Shown here in pieces: positions 18,018 to 29,074 of a stretch of DNA of 64,000 nt. The position numbers and the translations under genes are program-made. The notes below the pieces were generated by a model that was not told where the DNA came from, made no database searches, and worked only from the letters and a program-made list of their open reading frames with translations. The stretch lies in contig NZ_CP028843.1 of NCBI RefSeq assembly GCF_003058325.1, positions 5,747,001-5,811,000 on the forward strand, read 5' to 3'. How positions within the stretch are numbered: the stretch's first letter is position 1; each line of letters opens with the position of its first letter. This DNA comes from Methylobacterium currus. GTDB lineage: Bacteria; Pseudomonadota; Alphaproteobacteria; Rhizobiales; Beijerinckiaceae.

Positions 18018-18956
18018 ATGTCCCACCGCATCGTCTTCCTCGACCGCGAGACCCTGGATGCCTGCTTACGGCGCCCGAGCTTCCCGCACGATTACGTCGA
18101 GCACGCCGTGACGGCCCCCGGGGAGATCGTGGCGCGGCTCAAGGGCGCCGACATCGCCATCATCAACAAGGTGCCGATGCGGGAGGAGACCCTTGCCCAG
18201 CTGCCGGACCTGAAGCTGATCGCGGTCGCCGCGACCGGCACCGACGTGGTCGACAAGGCTGCCGCCAAGGCGCGCGGCATCACGGTCGTCAATGTCCGCA
18301 ATTACGCCTTCAACACCGTGCCTGAGCACGTGATCGGTCTGATCTTCGCCTTGCGCCGGGCGATCGTACCTTACGCCAACTCGGTCCGGCGCGGCGACTG
18401 GGGGCGGGCACGGCACTTCTGCTACTTCGACTACCCGATCCGGGACGTGGCCGGCTCGACCCTCGGCATCGTCGGCTACGGCGCGCTCGGCAAGTCGATC
18501 GGCCAGCGGGCGGAAGCGCTCGGCATGCGGGTGCTCGCCTACGACGTGATGCCTCAAGCAGGCCTCGTCGACCTCGACACGATCCTCCGCGAGAGCGACG
18601 TCATCACCCTGCACGCCCCGCTGACGCCGGAAACCCGCAACATGATCGGCCGGGACGAGCTGGCGCGGATGAAGCGCGACGCCATCCTCATCAACACCGC
18701 CCGCGGCGGCCTCGTCGACGAGGCGGCGCTCGCCGAGGCGCTGACAGCCGGGACGATCGGCGGCGCCGGCTTCGACGTGCTGACCAGCGAGCCGCCGCGG
18801 GACGACAACCCGCTCCTCGCCCTCGACCTGCCGAACCTCATCATCACCCCCCACGTCGCCTGGGCGAGCAGGCAGGCCATGCAGATCCTGGCCGACCAGC
18901 TCGTCGACAACATCGAGGCCTTCGTGGCCGGCCGGCCGCAAAACGTGGTGGAGTAG
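18018..18956 (+). CDS. hprA: NADH-dependent hydroxypyruvate reductase (glycerate dehydrogenase)
   Basis: A 312-residue D-2-hydroxyacid dehydrogenase that reduces hydroxypyruvate to glycerate in the serine cycle. The Rossmann loop is LGIVGYGALGKSIG, and the three catalytic residues sit in INTARGGLVDE (Arg), GFDVLTSEPP (Glu) and ITPHVAWAS (His). The N-terminal substrate domain includes VAATGTDVVDKAAA. The length matches the Methylobacterium enzyme. The ATG at 18018 gives the conserved SHRIVFLDRETL start; upstream in-frame sequence is non-coding repeat. mtdA follows 88 bp downstream. Confidence 0.96.
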   Translation: MSHRIVFLDRETLDACLRRPSFPHDYVEHAVTAPGEIVARLKGADIAIINKVPMREETLAQLPDLKLIAVAATGTDVVDKAAAKARGITVVNVRNYAFNTVPEHVIGLIFALRRAIVPYANSVRRGDWGRARHFCYFDYPIRDVAGSTLGIVGYGALGKSIGQRAEALGMRVLAYDVMPQAGLVDLDTILRESDVITLHAPLTPETRNMIGRDELARMKRDAILINTARGGLVDEAALAEALTAGTIGGAGFDVLTSEPPRDDNPLLALDLPNLIITPHVAWASRQAMQILADQLVDNIEAFVAGRPQNVVE

Positions 18957-19044
18957 CGCGGGAGGGGGCGCTAACCCGCTCCCGCGACCCGAAGGATGCC
19001 CCGCGCGGGCTTGGACGCCCCTTGGATGCCCCGCGGCGGAAAGG

Positions 19045-19911
19045 ATGACGATGAAGAAACTCCTGTTCCAGTTCGACACCGACCCGATGCCCAGCGTGTT
19101 CGACACGGTGGTGGGTTACGATGGCGGCGCCGACATCATCACCGGCTATGCCAATGTCACGCCGGACAATGTCGGGGCGCTCGTCGACGGCACGATCTAC
19201 ACCCGCGGCGGATCGGAGAAGAAATCGACCGCGATCTTCGTCGGCGGCGGCAGCATGGCGGCCGGCGAGGCGGTGTTCAAGGCTGTCCGCAAGCGCTTCT
19301 TCGGCCCGTTCCGGGTCTCGTGCATGCTCGATTCCAACGGCTCGAACACCACCGCGGCGGCGGGCGTCGCCCTCGTCGCCAAGGCGGCGGGCTCGCTCCA
19401 GGGCAAGCGCGCCGTGGTGCTCGCCGGCACCGGCCCGGTCGGCATGCGCTCGGCGGCGCTCCTCGCCAAGGAGGGCGCCGCCGTGACCCTCGCCGGGCGC
19501 CAGCTCGCCAAGGCCGAGGAGGCCGCCAAGGCCATCGAGGCCCGCTTCAAGGTCACGATCCGGGCGATCGAGACCCCGGATGCCGAATCCCGTGGGGCGG
19601 CCGTCGCCGACGCTGACGTGGCGTTCTCGGCTGGCGCGATCGGGCTGGAACTCGTCGCGCAAGCGCAGTGGCAGGGTGCCCGGGACCTCGCCTTCCTGGC
19701 CGATTACAACGCTCAGCCGCCGCTGGGCTTCGGCGGGATCGAGGCGACCGACAAGGGCAAGGACCGCCACGGCAAGACCGTGTTCGGGGCCCTCGGCATC
19801 GGGGGCTTGAAGCTCAAGCTGCATCGCGCCTGCGTCGCCAAGCTGTTCGAGAGCACCGAACTGGTCCTCGACGCGGAAGAGATCTACGCGCTTGCGAAAG
19901 AGATGGCGTGA
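19045..19911 (+). CDS. mtdA: NADP-dependent methylene-H4MPT/methylene-H4F dehydrogenase MtdA
   Basis: A 288-residue enzyme that interconverts methylene- and methenyl-tetrahydrofolate (and the methanopterin forms) with NADP, linking formaldehyde or formate to the serine cycle. It closely resembles M. extorquens MtdA as I remember it: KKLLFQFDTDPMPSVFDTVVG near the start, the shared SCMLDSNGSNTTAAAGVALV, the nucleotide loop VLAGTGPVGMRSAALLA and the C-terminal FGALGIGGLKLKLHRAC. Its stop overlaps the fchA start by one base (TGATG), so the two are translationally coupled. A second in-frame ATG at 19051 is possible. Confidence 0.97.
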   Translation: MTMKKLLFQFDTDPMPSVFDTVVGYDGGADIITGYANVTPDNVGALVDGTIYTRGGSEKKSTAIFVGGGSMAAGEAVFKAVRKRFFGPFRVSCMLDSNGSNTTAAAGVALVAKAAGSLQGKRAVVLAGTGPVGMRSAALLAKEGAAVTLAGRQLAKAEEAAKAIEARFKVTIRAIETPDAESRGAAVADADVAFSAGAIGLELVAQAQWQGARDLAFLADYNAQPPLGFGGIEATDKGKDRHGKTVFGALGIGGLKLKLHRACVAKLFESTELVLDAEEIYALAKEMA

Positions 19912-20540
19912 TGGCGCATTCCGAGGACACGATCCCGGGCTTCCTCGACGCGCTGGCGAGTGAGCGGCCGACCCCCGGCGGCGGCGGCGCGGCGGCGATC
20001 TCCGGCGCCATGGGGGCCGCCCTGGTCTCGATGGTCTGCAACCTCACCATCGGCAAGAAGAAGTACGCCGAGGTCGAGGGCGAGATGATCGCGATCCGCG
20101 ACCGTGCGGAAGCCCTACGGGCCGAGCTGACCGGCATGATCGCCGAGGATGTCAGCGCCTTCAACGCGGTGATGGGCGCCTACGGGATGCCCAAGGCGAC
20201 CGACGACGAGAAGGCGGCACGCGCCGCCGCGATCCAGGATGCCTTGAGGCTTGCCACCGACGTGCCGCTCGCCTGCGCGAAGACCTGCCGGGCGGTGATC
20301 GACCTCTGCGAGGGGATCGCCGAGCGCGGCAACCTCAACGTCGTCAGCGATGCGGGCGTCGCGGTGCTGGCCGCCCAGGCCGGCCTGCGCAGCGCCGCCC
20401 TCAACGTCTACGTCAACGCCAAGGCCATCGAGGACCGGACCTTCGCGGAAGGCCGCCTCGCCGACCTCGCCCGAGCGCTGGACGGGGCCGACGCCCTGAC
20501 CGAGCGGGTCTACGGCCTGGTGAAGTCGAAGCTGACCTGA
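19911..20540 (+). CDS. fchA: Methenyltetrahydrofolate cyclohydrolase FchA
   Basis: A 209-residue member of the formiminotransferase-cyclodeaminase-like cyclohydrolase family, which converts methenyl-H4F to 10-formyl-H4F and back. Family features are the N-terminal TIPGFLDALASERPTPGGGGAAAI, the short ISGAMGAALVSMVCNLTIGKKKY helix and the C-terminal NLNVVSDAGVAVLAAQAGLRSA. Its start codon overlaps the mtdA stop by one base. The length matches the Methylobacterium enzyme. Together with MtdA it supplies methylene-H4F for serine formation. Confidence 0.96.
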   Translation: MAHSEDTIPGFLDALASERPTPGGGGAAAISGAMGAALVSMVCNLTIGKKKYAEVEGEMIAIRDRAEALRAELTGMIAEDVSAFNAVMGAYGMPKATDDEKAARAAAIQDALRLATDVPLACAKTCRAVIDLCEGIAERGNLNVVSDAGVAVLAAQAGLRSAALNVYVNAKAIEDRTFAEGRLADLARALDGADALTERVYGLVKSKLT

Positions 20541-20605
20541 CGGTCGGCCGGACCCGATGAACTGATCGGGCCGAACAGTCGAAGCAACGCACCGAGCTTT
20601 TTCGG

Positions 20606-20634
20606 CCGGGCGCGAGGAACCCCCTCGCGCCCGG
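20606..20634. other. Stem-loop between fchA and mtkA
   Basis: Perfect 12-base GC-rich arms (20606-20617 and 20623-20634) around AACCC, preceded by a T5 run on the + strand. It ends 27 bases ahead of the mtkA ribosome-binding site. Because the T-run is on the wrong side for the + strand, an attenuation or mRNA-stability role is as likely as termination. Confidence 0.45.
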
Positions 20635-20670
20635 AACGGGAAGCCTTTGCCAAACATCCAGGAGGACGCC

Positions 20671-21840
20671 ATGGACGTGCACGAGTACCAGGCCAAGGAG
20701 CTGCTCGCGAGCTTCGGCGTGCCGATCCCGAAGGGGGCCGTGGCGTTCAGCCCGGACCAGGCAGTCTACGCCGCCACGGAACTCGGCGGCGGGCACTGGG
20801 CAGTGAAGGCGCAGATCCATGCCGGCGCCCGCGGCAAGGCCGGCGGCATCCGGCTCTGCCGCACCACCCACGAGGTCCGCGACGCCGCGACCGACCTCCT
20901 CGGGCGGCGCCTCGTCACGCAGCAGACCGGCCCCGAGGGCAAGCCGGTGCAGCGGGTCTATATCGAGACCGCCGACCCGTTCGAGCGCGAATTGTATCTC
21001 GGCATCGTCCTCGACCGGAAGGTCGAGCGGGTGCGGGTCGTGGCCTCCAAGGCCGGCGGCATGGACATCGAGGAGATCGCCGCGACCGACCCGGAGGCGC
21101 TGCTGCAGGTGGTGGTGGAGCCGGCGGTCGGCCTCCAGCCCTTCGAGGCGCGCGAGCTGGCCTTCCGCCTCGGCCTCAACATCAAGCAGGTCGGCGCCGC
21201 CGTGAAGACGATCATGAGCGCCTACCGCGCGTTCCGCGATTGCGACGCCGTCATGCTGGAGATCAACCCGCTGGTCGTCACGCGCGACGACCGGGTTCTG
21301 GCGCTGGACGCCAAAATGTCGTTCGACGACAACGCGCTGTTCCGGCGCCGCAATATCGCGGACATGCACGATCCCTCGCAGAGCGACCCGCGCGAGGCAC
21401 AGGCCGCCGAGCACAACCTGAACTATATTGGCCTCGACGGCGAGATCGGCTGCATCGTCAACGGCGCCGGCCTCGCCATGGCGACGATGGACATGATCAA
21501 GCATGCCGGCGGCGAGCCGGCGAACTTCCTCGATGTCGGCGGCGGCGCCTCGCCGCAAAGGGTCGCGACGGCCTTCCGCCTCGTCCTCTCCGACCCGAAC
21601 GTGCGGGCGATCCTGGTCAACATTTTTGCCGGCATCAACCGCTGCGACTGGATCGCCGAGGGCGTGGTCCAGGCCGCCCGCGAGGTGAAGATCGGCGTGC
21701 CGCTGGTGGTGCGGCTGGCCGGCACCAACGTCGAGGCCGGCAAGGCAATCCTGGAGAAGAGCGGCCTCGACCTCATCACCGCCGACACCCTGACGGAGGC
21801 CGCCGAGAAGGCGGTGGCCGCCATCCGCACCAAGAACTGA
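20671..21840 (+). CDS. mtkA: Malate-CoA ligase (malate thiokinase) beta subunit
   Basis: A 389-residue ATP-grasp subunit, homologous to succinyl-CoA synthetase beta, that with MtkB makes malyl-CoA from malate, ATP and CoA. It starts [22 protein letters not shown], with [16 protein letters not shown] in the ATP-grasp fold, [16 protein letters not shown] as the metal/nucleotide site and [31 protein letters not shown] in the CoA-ligase domain. Placement between fchA and mtkB argues for malate rather than succinate as substrate. GGAGGA lies four bases before the start. mtkB begins 11 bases after its stop. Confidence 0.95.
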   Translation: MDVHEYQAKELLASFGVPIPKGAVAFSPDQAVYAATELGGGHWAVKAQIHAGARGKAGGIRLCRTTHEVRDAATDLLGRRLVTQQTGPEGKPVQRVYIETADPFERELYLGIVLDRKVERVRVVASKAGGMDIEEIAATDPEALLQVVVEPAVGLQPFEARELAFRLGLNIKQVGAAVKTIMSAYRAFRDCDAVMLEINPLVVTRDDRVLALDAKMSFDDNALFRRRNIADMHDPSQSDPREAQAAEHNLNYIGLDGEIGCIVNGAGLAMATMDMIKHAGGEPANFLDVGGGASPQRVATAFRLVLSDPNVRAILVNIFAGINRCDWIAEGVVQAAREVKIGVPLVVRLAGTNVEAGKAILEKSGLDLITADTLTEAAEKAVAAIRTKN

Positions 21841-21851
21841 GGACCTGTCCG

Positions 21852-22751
21852 ATGAGCATCCTGATCGACGAGACGACCCGGATCCTGGTTCAGGGCATCA
21901 CCGGGGACAAGGGCAGCTTCCACGCTCGCGAGATGATCGAGTACGGCTCGCGGGTGGTGGCCGGCGTCACCCCGGGCAAGAGCGGCCGCACCGAGCACGG
22001 CGTGCCGGTCTTCGACACGGTGCGCCAGGCGGTGCAGGAGACGGGCGCCGAGGCCAGCATCACCTTCGTGGCTCCGCCCTTCGCGGCCGACGCCATCATG
22101 GAGGCGGCGGATGCCGGCATCCGGCTGATCTGCTCGATCACCGACGGGATTCCCGCCCAGGACATGATGCGGGTCAAGCGCTACCTGCGGCGCTACCCGA
22201 AGGAGCGCCGGCCGATGGTGGTGGGGCCGAACTGCGCCGGCATCATCTCGCCCGGCAAGGCGATGCTCGGCATCATGCCGGGCCACATCTACCTCAAGGG
22301 CAATATCGGCGTGATCTCCCGCTCCGGCACGCTCGGCTACGAGGCCGCGGCGCAGATGAAGGCGGTGGGCCTCGGCATCTCGACCTCGGTCGGCATCGGC
22401 GGCGACCCGATCAACGGCTCGTCCTTCCTCGACCATCTCGCCCTGTTCGAGGCGGACCCCGACACCGCGGCGGTGCTGATGATCGGCGAGATCGGCGGCC
22501 CGCAGGAGGCGGAAGCCGCGGCCTGGATCCAGCGGAACATGAGGAAGCCCGTGGTCGGCTTCGTCGCCGGGCTCACGGCGCCCAAGGGCCGCAAGATGGG
22601 CCATGCCGGCGCGATCATCTCGGCCGCCGGCGACAGCGCCGCCGAGAAGGCCGAGATCATGCGCTCCTTCGGCCTCACCGTGGCCCCCAGCCCCGGCGCC
22701 TTCGGCACCACCATGGCGCAGGTGATGGCGGAGCGCCGCAAGGCGGCGTGA
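21852..22751 (+). CDS. mtkB: Malate-CoA ligase (malate thiokinase) alpha subunit
   Basis: A 299-residue SucD-like subunit that binds CoA and carries the phosphohistidine. Motifs are RILVQGITGDKGSFHA and VVAGVTPGKSG (CoA site), GPNCAGIISPGKAMLG, VISRSGTLGYEAA and the active-site histidine in KMGHAGAIIS. It forms the malyl-CoA-producing heteromer with MtkA, whose gene lies 11 bp upstream. A dispersed hairpin follows the stop, before ppc. Confidence 0.95.
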   Translation: MSILIDETTRILVQGITGDKGSFHAREMIEYGSRVVAGVTPGKSGRTEHGVPVFDTVRQAVQETGAEASITFVAPPFAADAIMEAADAGIRLICSITDGIPAQDMMRVKRYLRRYPKERRPMVVGPNCAGIISPGKAMLGIMPGHIYLKGNIGVISRSGTLGYEAAAQMKAVGLGISTSVGIGGDPINGSSFLDHLALFEADPDTAAVLMIGEIGGPQEAEAAAWIQRNMRKPVVGFVAGLTAPKGRKMGHAGAIISAAGDSAAEKAEIMRSFGLTVAPSPGAFGTTMAQVMAERRKAA

Positions 22752-22774
22752 ACGGCCGCGCTTCAGCGCTGGAT

Positions 22775-22798
22775 CCCCTCTCCCACACGGGAGAGGGG
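22775..22798. repeat. Palindrome CCCCTCTCCC/GGGAGAGGGG
   Basis: Perfect 10-base arms with an ACAC loop, 24 bases after the mtkB stop and 50 before ppc. It belongs to the same family as 134-179 and 17727-17750. Confidence 0.65.
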
Positions 22799-22848
22799 AG
22801 GCCGCGCGCATCGACAATCCCTCCCTCGATCCCCACGGGGAGCCCCCG

Positions 22849-25595
<2,747 letters not shown>

Positions 25596-25794
25596 GGCAG
25601 GGCCGCCCGACGGTCGGGAGAGGCAGGAGAGCAGCGGGCCGGGGCATCCCGCTCGCGCATGATGGTCCGGCCCGCCGGTGACACCGTCCGAGCGGGAGCG
25701 GCAGGAACGGCGTGACGGGCGCGACCCTGGACCGGCCCCGGCGGCCTGTCTTCGACCCAGGTTAACTCGCCGGCAGAGTCTCGGCCCCTCATGG

Positions 25795-25811
25795 ATGTAA
25801 CATTGTTGCAT
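25795..25811. promoter_or_regulatory. Candidate Zur operator upstream of the ZnuA-like gene
   Basis: ATGTAACATTGTTGCAT is a 17-base near-palindrome with only one mismatched pair besides the centre. It resembles the ATGTTATAnTATAACAT pattern of Zur sites and lies 54-70 bases before the start of the zinc-binding protein gene in an otherwise GC-rich region. Zinc-dependent repression is inferred. Confidence 0.5.
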
Positions 25812-25864
25812 TCTCTCTCGCTTCGGCCTAGGTGAGGCCCGTCATCGAGCGAGGAATGCGTGTG

Positions 25865-26860
25865 ATGGGCAGGCTGAGGATCGGGACGCTGCTGCTGGCC
25901 TTGAGCCTGGCCTTCTTGAGCCTGGCCTCCATGGGGCTCGCCTGGATCGCCCCGGCGCGGGCGCAGGAGCCCGTCCGGCAGGAGCTTGTCCGGCAGGAGC
26001 CTGTCCGGGTCGTGGCGACCTTCTCGATCCTCGGCGATCTTGTGCGCCAGGTCGGGGGTTCGCGGGTCGCCGTCACCACCCTGGTCGGGCCGAACGGCGA
26101 TGCGCACAGCTTCGTGCCGGCCCCGGCCGACGCGCAGGCCGTGGCCGCCGCCCGGCTCGTGGTGGTCAACGGTCTCGGCTTCGAGGGCTGGATCGACCGG
26201 CTGATCAAGGCCTCGGGCACCAAGGCCACGGTCGTCGTCGCCGCAAAGGACATCGTCCCGATCGAGGAGGAGGACGAGGGCGGCGGTCACGGTCATGATC
26301 AGGGGCATTCCCAAGATCACGGGCATGCCCACGCCGCCGATCCCCATGCCTGGCAGAACGTCGCCAACACCAGGAGCTACGTCGCCACGATCCGTGACGG
26401 CCTCCTGAGCGTCGATCCCGAGGGAGCGGGGACCTACCAGGCCAACGCGGCCGCCTATCTGGCGCAGCTCGACGCCCTCGACGCGGAGGTGCGGACGGCG
26501 ATCGCCGGCATCCCGGAGGCGCGCCGGCGCATCGTCACCACGCACGACGCCTTCGGCTACTTCGCGAAGGCCTACGGCCTGCGCTTCCTCGCCCCCCAGG
26601 GCGTGTCGAGCCAGAGCGAGGCCACCGCCCGCGACGTCGCCGCCATCGTGCGGCAGGTCCGCCGCGACAAGATCCCGGCGGTGTTTCTCGAAAACATCTC
26701 CGACCCGCGGCTGATGCAGCAGATCGCCCGCGAGAGCGGCGCCAGGGCGGGCGGCCGGGTCTTCTCCGACGCCCTGTCCGAGCCCGGCGGCCCGGCCCCG
26801 ACCTATCTCGAGATGATCCGCCACAACGTGAAGGAGTTCGTGGCGGCGCTGAGCGGGTGA
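25865..26860 (+). CDS. ZnuA/TroA-like zinc ABC transporter substrate-binding protein
   Basis: A 331-residue cluster A-I periplasmic metal-binding protein. Signal peptide ending near ARAQ; the mature protein starts with a short repeat (QEPVRQELVRQEPVR). Metal ligands are in DAHSFVPAPAD, ADPHAWQN, TTHDAFGYFAKAYGL and the C-terminal FSDALSEPGGPAP region. The flexible His/Asp/Glu-rich loop (GGGHGHDQGHSQDHGHAHAA) is typical of zinc-specific members. The ATG at 25865 has GAGGA eight bases upstream; ATG at 25856 is also possible. No znuB or znuC permease or ATPase gene lies next to it, so it must pair with a transporter elsewhere. A Zur-like site precedes it. Confidence 0.9.
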   Translation: MGRLRIGTLLLALSLAFLSLASMGLAWIAPARAQEPVRQELVRQEPVRVVATFSILGDLVRQVGGSRVAVTTLVGPNGDAHSFVPAPADAQAVAAARLVVVNGLGFEGWIDRLIKASGTKATVVVAAKDIVPIEEEDEGGGHGHDQGHSQDHGHAHAADPHAWQNVANTRSYVATIRDGLLSVDPEGAGTYQANAAAYLAQLDALDAEVRTAIAGIPEARRRIVTTHDAFGYFAKAYGLRFLAPQGVSSQSEATARDVAAIVRQVRRDKIPAVFLENISDPRLMQQIARESGARAGGRVFSDALSEPGGPAPTYLEMIRHNVKEFVAALSG

Positions 26861-26870
26861 GGCCTTGGCC

Positions 26871-27917
26871 TCACCTCACGTCGAGCGTCAGGCTCCGGAA
26901 CCGCTTGCCGTCCCGCGACTCCTCGCACGGCTTGCCGTCGGAGCCCAGGGCCTCGCCGTCGTCGCTCAGTACCTGGATCCGGTCGCCGGCCGGGCTGACC
27001 AGCAGGGCCTCGGGCTGGAAATCCGGGATCCCCGCGAAGGCCGCGGCGGCGCCCTCGACCCGGACCGGCCTGTCAGCCGGATCGCCCGACCAGCGATAGA
27101 GGTCGAACGGCTCGCCCCCGCCGCCGGCGCCACCCGCGAGGATCAGGTAGGCCCTGGCCTCCGGGGCGTAGGCGATGTCGCGGATGCCGCGGCCCTTGAG
27201 GTCCAGGGCGACCGGGGTGCCGAGGCGCGGGGCGGCGCCGGCGACCGCCTCGGCCGGGTTCTCCAGCGGCACCAGCAGGGCGTTCGCGTCGGTGTCGAGC
27301 GGGTTGCGCAGGCCGAGCCAGAGCGACGTCCCGTCCGGCCGCGGCGCCATTCCCTCGATGTTGAAACCCTTGCGCTTGGGGTCGAGGTCGTCCCGGGCCG
27401 GCACGTCGAGGCCGATCCGCGACGCGAAGAGCGGCGACAGGGCCGCGAAGGCCTGGGGCAGTCCCCTGACCGTGCCGCCCTTGGGGGTCAGGCTGGTCAC
27501 GCCGCCCGATTCCGTCACCGTCAGCGCGGCGAGGCGGCCGCGGCCCGGGCTCTGCTTGCCGCCGTGCCGGCGGCTGTGCGACCCGAGCACGTAGAGGTCG
27601 GATCCGAGCCAGGTCGCGGATTCGAGGTCGGCCTTGCGGTCCTCGGGGGTGAGACCGAGATGGGCTGCGAGATCGGCGCCGCTCAGCGGCAGCGCGTCAC
27701 CGCTGGCGCCGGCCCGGTAGAGCCCCATCACCGTCGATTCGTCGTCGACCACCAGGAACCGGTCGTTGACGCTGCCGCGCGGATAGGGCACCGCGCCCGA
27801 GGCCTCGCACATCCCGCGATGCTCCATGAGCGGGCCGATCGTCACCGGCTCGGCCGAGGCGGCGGGGACCGCCAGCGACGAGGCCAGGAGCGCGAGGAGC
27901 GGCAGGGGGCGGGACAT
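26871..27917 (-). CDS. Secreted DUF3616-family protein
   Basis: A 348-residue protein with a Sec signal peptide (LLALLASSLAVPAASA). The mature part looks like a beta-propeller or esterase-like domain of the DUF3616 type: GMCEASGAVPYPRG at the N-terminus, DDESTVMGLYR, DLESATWLGSDLYVLGSHSR and FNIEGMAPRPDGTSLWLGLRNP. The family has no established biochemical role. GGAG lies upstream of ATG 27917. It converges on the zinc-binding protein gene, with only 10 bp between the stops. Confidence 0.82.
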   Translation of the reverse strand: MSRPLPLLALLASSLAVPAASAEPVTIGPLMEHRGMCEASGAVPYPRGSVNDRFLVVDDESTVMGLYRAGASGDALPLSGADLAAHLGLTPEDRKADLESATWLGSDLYVLGSHSRRHGGKQSPGRGRLAALTVTESGGVTSLTPKGGTVRGLPQAFAALSPLFASRIGLDVPARDDLDPKRKGFNIEGMAPRPDGTSLWLGLRNPLDTDANALLVPLENPAEAVAGAAPRLGTPVALDLKGRGIRDIAYAPEARAYLILAGGAGGGGEPFDLYRWSGDPADRPVRVEGAAAAFAGIPDFQPEALLVSPAGDRIQVLSDDGEALGSDGKPCEESRDGKRFRSLTLDVR

Positions 27918-27946
27918 CGGGAACTCCCACGGAGATGTTTCGAGAT

Positions 27947-28090
27947 CCCACCCGCGATCTCATCCTGAGGTGCAAGCGTCAGCGAGCCTCGGAGGTGGGC
28001 TCCAGAAACCCGCGTGACTCCGGGTGGCTCCTTCGAGGCCCAACCGATCTCCGATCGGCCGGGCACCTCGGGATGAGGTCGCAGGGTGGG
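27947..28090. repeat. 144-bp element bounded by inverted repeats
   Basis: The outer arms, CCCACCCGCGATCTCATCC (27947 on) and its near-complement ending GGGTGGG (28063-28090), pair over about 27 bases with few mismatches. The interior contains further self-complementary GAGCC/GGCTC segments. Its form is that of a mobile palindromic (REP/MITE-like) element. It fills most of the gap between moaD and the DUF3616 gene. Confidence 0.6.
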
Positions 28091-28133
28091 ATGAATTGAA
28101 ACTGGAACGGGTGGACCGACGAGGCTGACCGCC

Positions 28134-28385
28134 TCAACCCCCGGTCATCGGTGGGAAGAATGCCACCTCGCTCGCGCCGGCAAGCCTCGTCTCGGGCTTG
28201 GCATGGACCCGGTCGACGGCGGCGCGGACCACGCCGTCCGTCTCGAAGGCGTAGGCGTATTCCTCACCGCGGCCCCTCAGCCAGGCGACGAGGTCGGCGA
28301 CGGTCGCCACCTCCTGCGGCAGGTCGAGGGTCTCTTCGGGGCGGCCGATCCGCTCGCGGACCCAGGCGAAGTAGACGAGCTTCAT
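28134..28385 (-). CDS. moaD: Molybdopterin synthase sulfur-carrier subunit MoaD
   Basis: An 83-residue ubiquitin-fold protein ending in the required Gly-Gly (FFPPMTGG), whose C-terminal thiocarboxylate donates sulfur to precursor Z in molybdopterin synthesis. The N-terminus MKLVYFAWVRERIGRPEE and the VADLVAWLRGRG block fit MoaD. It starts 10 bp after the pgsA stop and is the third gene of a uvrC-pgsA-moaD run. The usual partner moaE is not directly downstream; a repeat element and an unrelated gene are there instead. Confidence 0.92.
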   Translation of the reverse strand: MKLVYFAWVRERIGRPEETLDLPQEVATVADLVAWLRGRGEEYAYAFETDGVVRAAVDRVHAKPETRLAGASEVAFFPPMTGG

Positions 28386-28395
28386 GGGGGGCTGC

Positions 28396-29001
28396 TCATC
28401 TCTCGTCGTCGATCACGTGGCGGATGCCGGAGCGCATGTAGTCGTAGCCGGTATAGAGGGTCAGTGCCGCGGCGAGCCACAGCAGGATCAGCCCGAGGGT
28501 GCCGTTGCCGGGGAGCACCCGCTCGCCGGCGGGGCCGGCGATCAGCACGCCGAGGGCCACGAGCTGCACCGCCGTCTTCCACTTGGCGACCCGGCTCACC
28601 GGCACGCCGACCTTCAGCTCGGCCAGGTACTCGCGCAGGCCCGAGACCAGGATCTCGCGGCACAGGATCACGATCGCGGCCCAGAGCGACCAGCCGCGGA
28701 TCGTCCCGTCGGCGCAGAGCATCAGCAGGCTCGCGGCGACCAGGAGCTTGTCGGCGATCGGGTCGAGCATCCGCCCGAGCGCCGAGCTCTGGGAATAGGT
28801 GCGGGCGACATAGCCGTCGAGATAGTCGGTGATCGCCGCGGCGACGAAGACCGCGACGGCGATCCAGCGCGCCGTGTCGTCCTGTGGCCAGAACAGCAGC
28901 GCCACCACCACCGGGACCGCGACCAGACGGCCGTAGGTCAGGAGGTTGGCGAGGTTCAGGGCCGTCGAGCGGCGCCGGGGTACGACCACGTTCATCGCCA
29001 T
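28396..29001 (-). CDS. pgsA: CDP-diacylglycerol-glycerol-3-phosphate 3-phosphatidyltransferase
   Basis: An inner-membrane enzyme of about 201 residues that makes phosphatidylglycerol phosphate. The CDP-alcohol phosphatidyltransferase motif D-G-x2-A-R-x8-G-x3-D-x3-D is present as DGYVARTYSQSSALGRMLDPIAD. Four to five hydrophobic segments follow (LVAVPVVVALLFW, WIAVAVFVAAAITDYLDG, WAAIVILCREILVSG, AVQLVALGVLIAG, LGLILLWLAAALTLY). The frame is open to 29088 and overlaps uvrC; ATG 29001 or 28995 gives the usual start at NLANLLTYGR. Operon: uvrC upstream, moaD downstream. Confidence 0.92.
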   Translation of the reverse strand: MAMNVVVPRRRSTALNLANLLTYGRLVAVPVVVALLFWPQDDTARWIAVAVFVAAAITDYLDGYVARTYSQSSALGRMLDPIADKLLVAASLLMLCADGTIRGWSLWAAIVILCREILVSGLREYLAELKVGVPVSRVAKWKTAVQLVALGVLIAGPAGERVLPGNGTLGLILLWLAAALTLYTGYDYMRSGIRHVIDDER

Positions 29002-29074
29002 CGGTGAAACCATGCGGGAGGAGGGGGCGTCAACCGAGCCCGGCCCGGACTCGGCGTCACGCATCGGCGATTCG

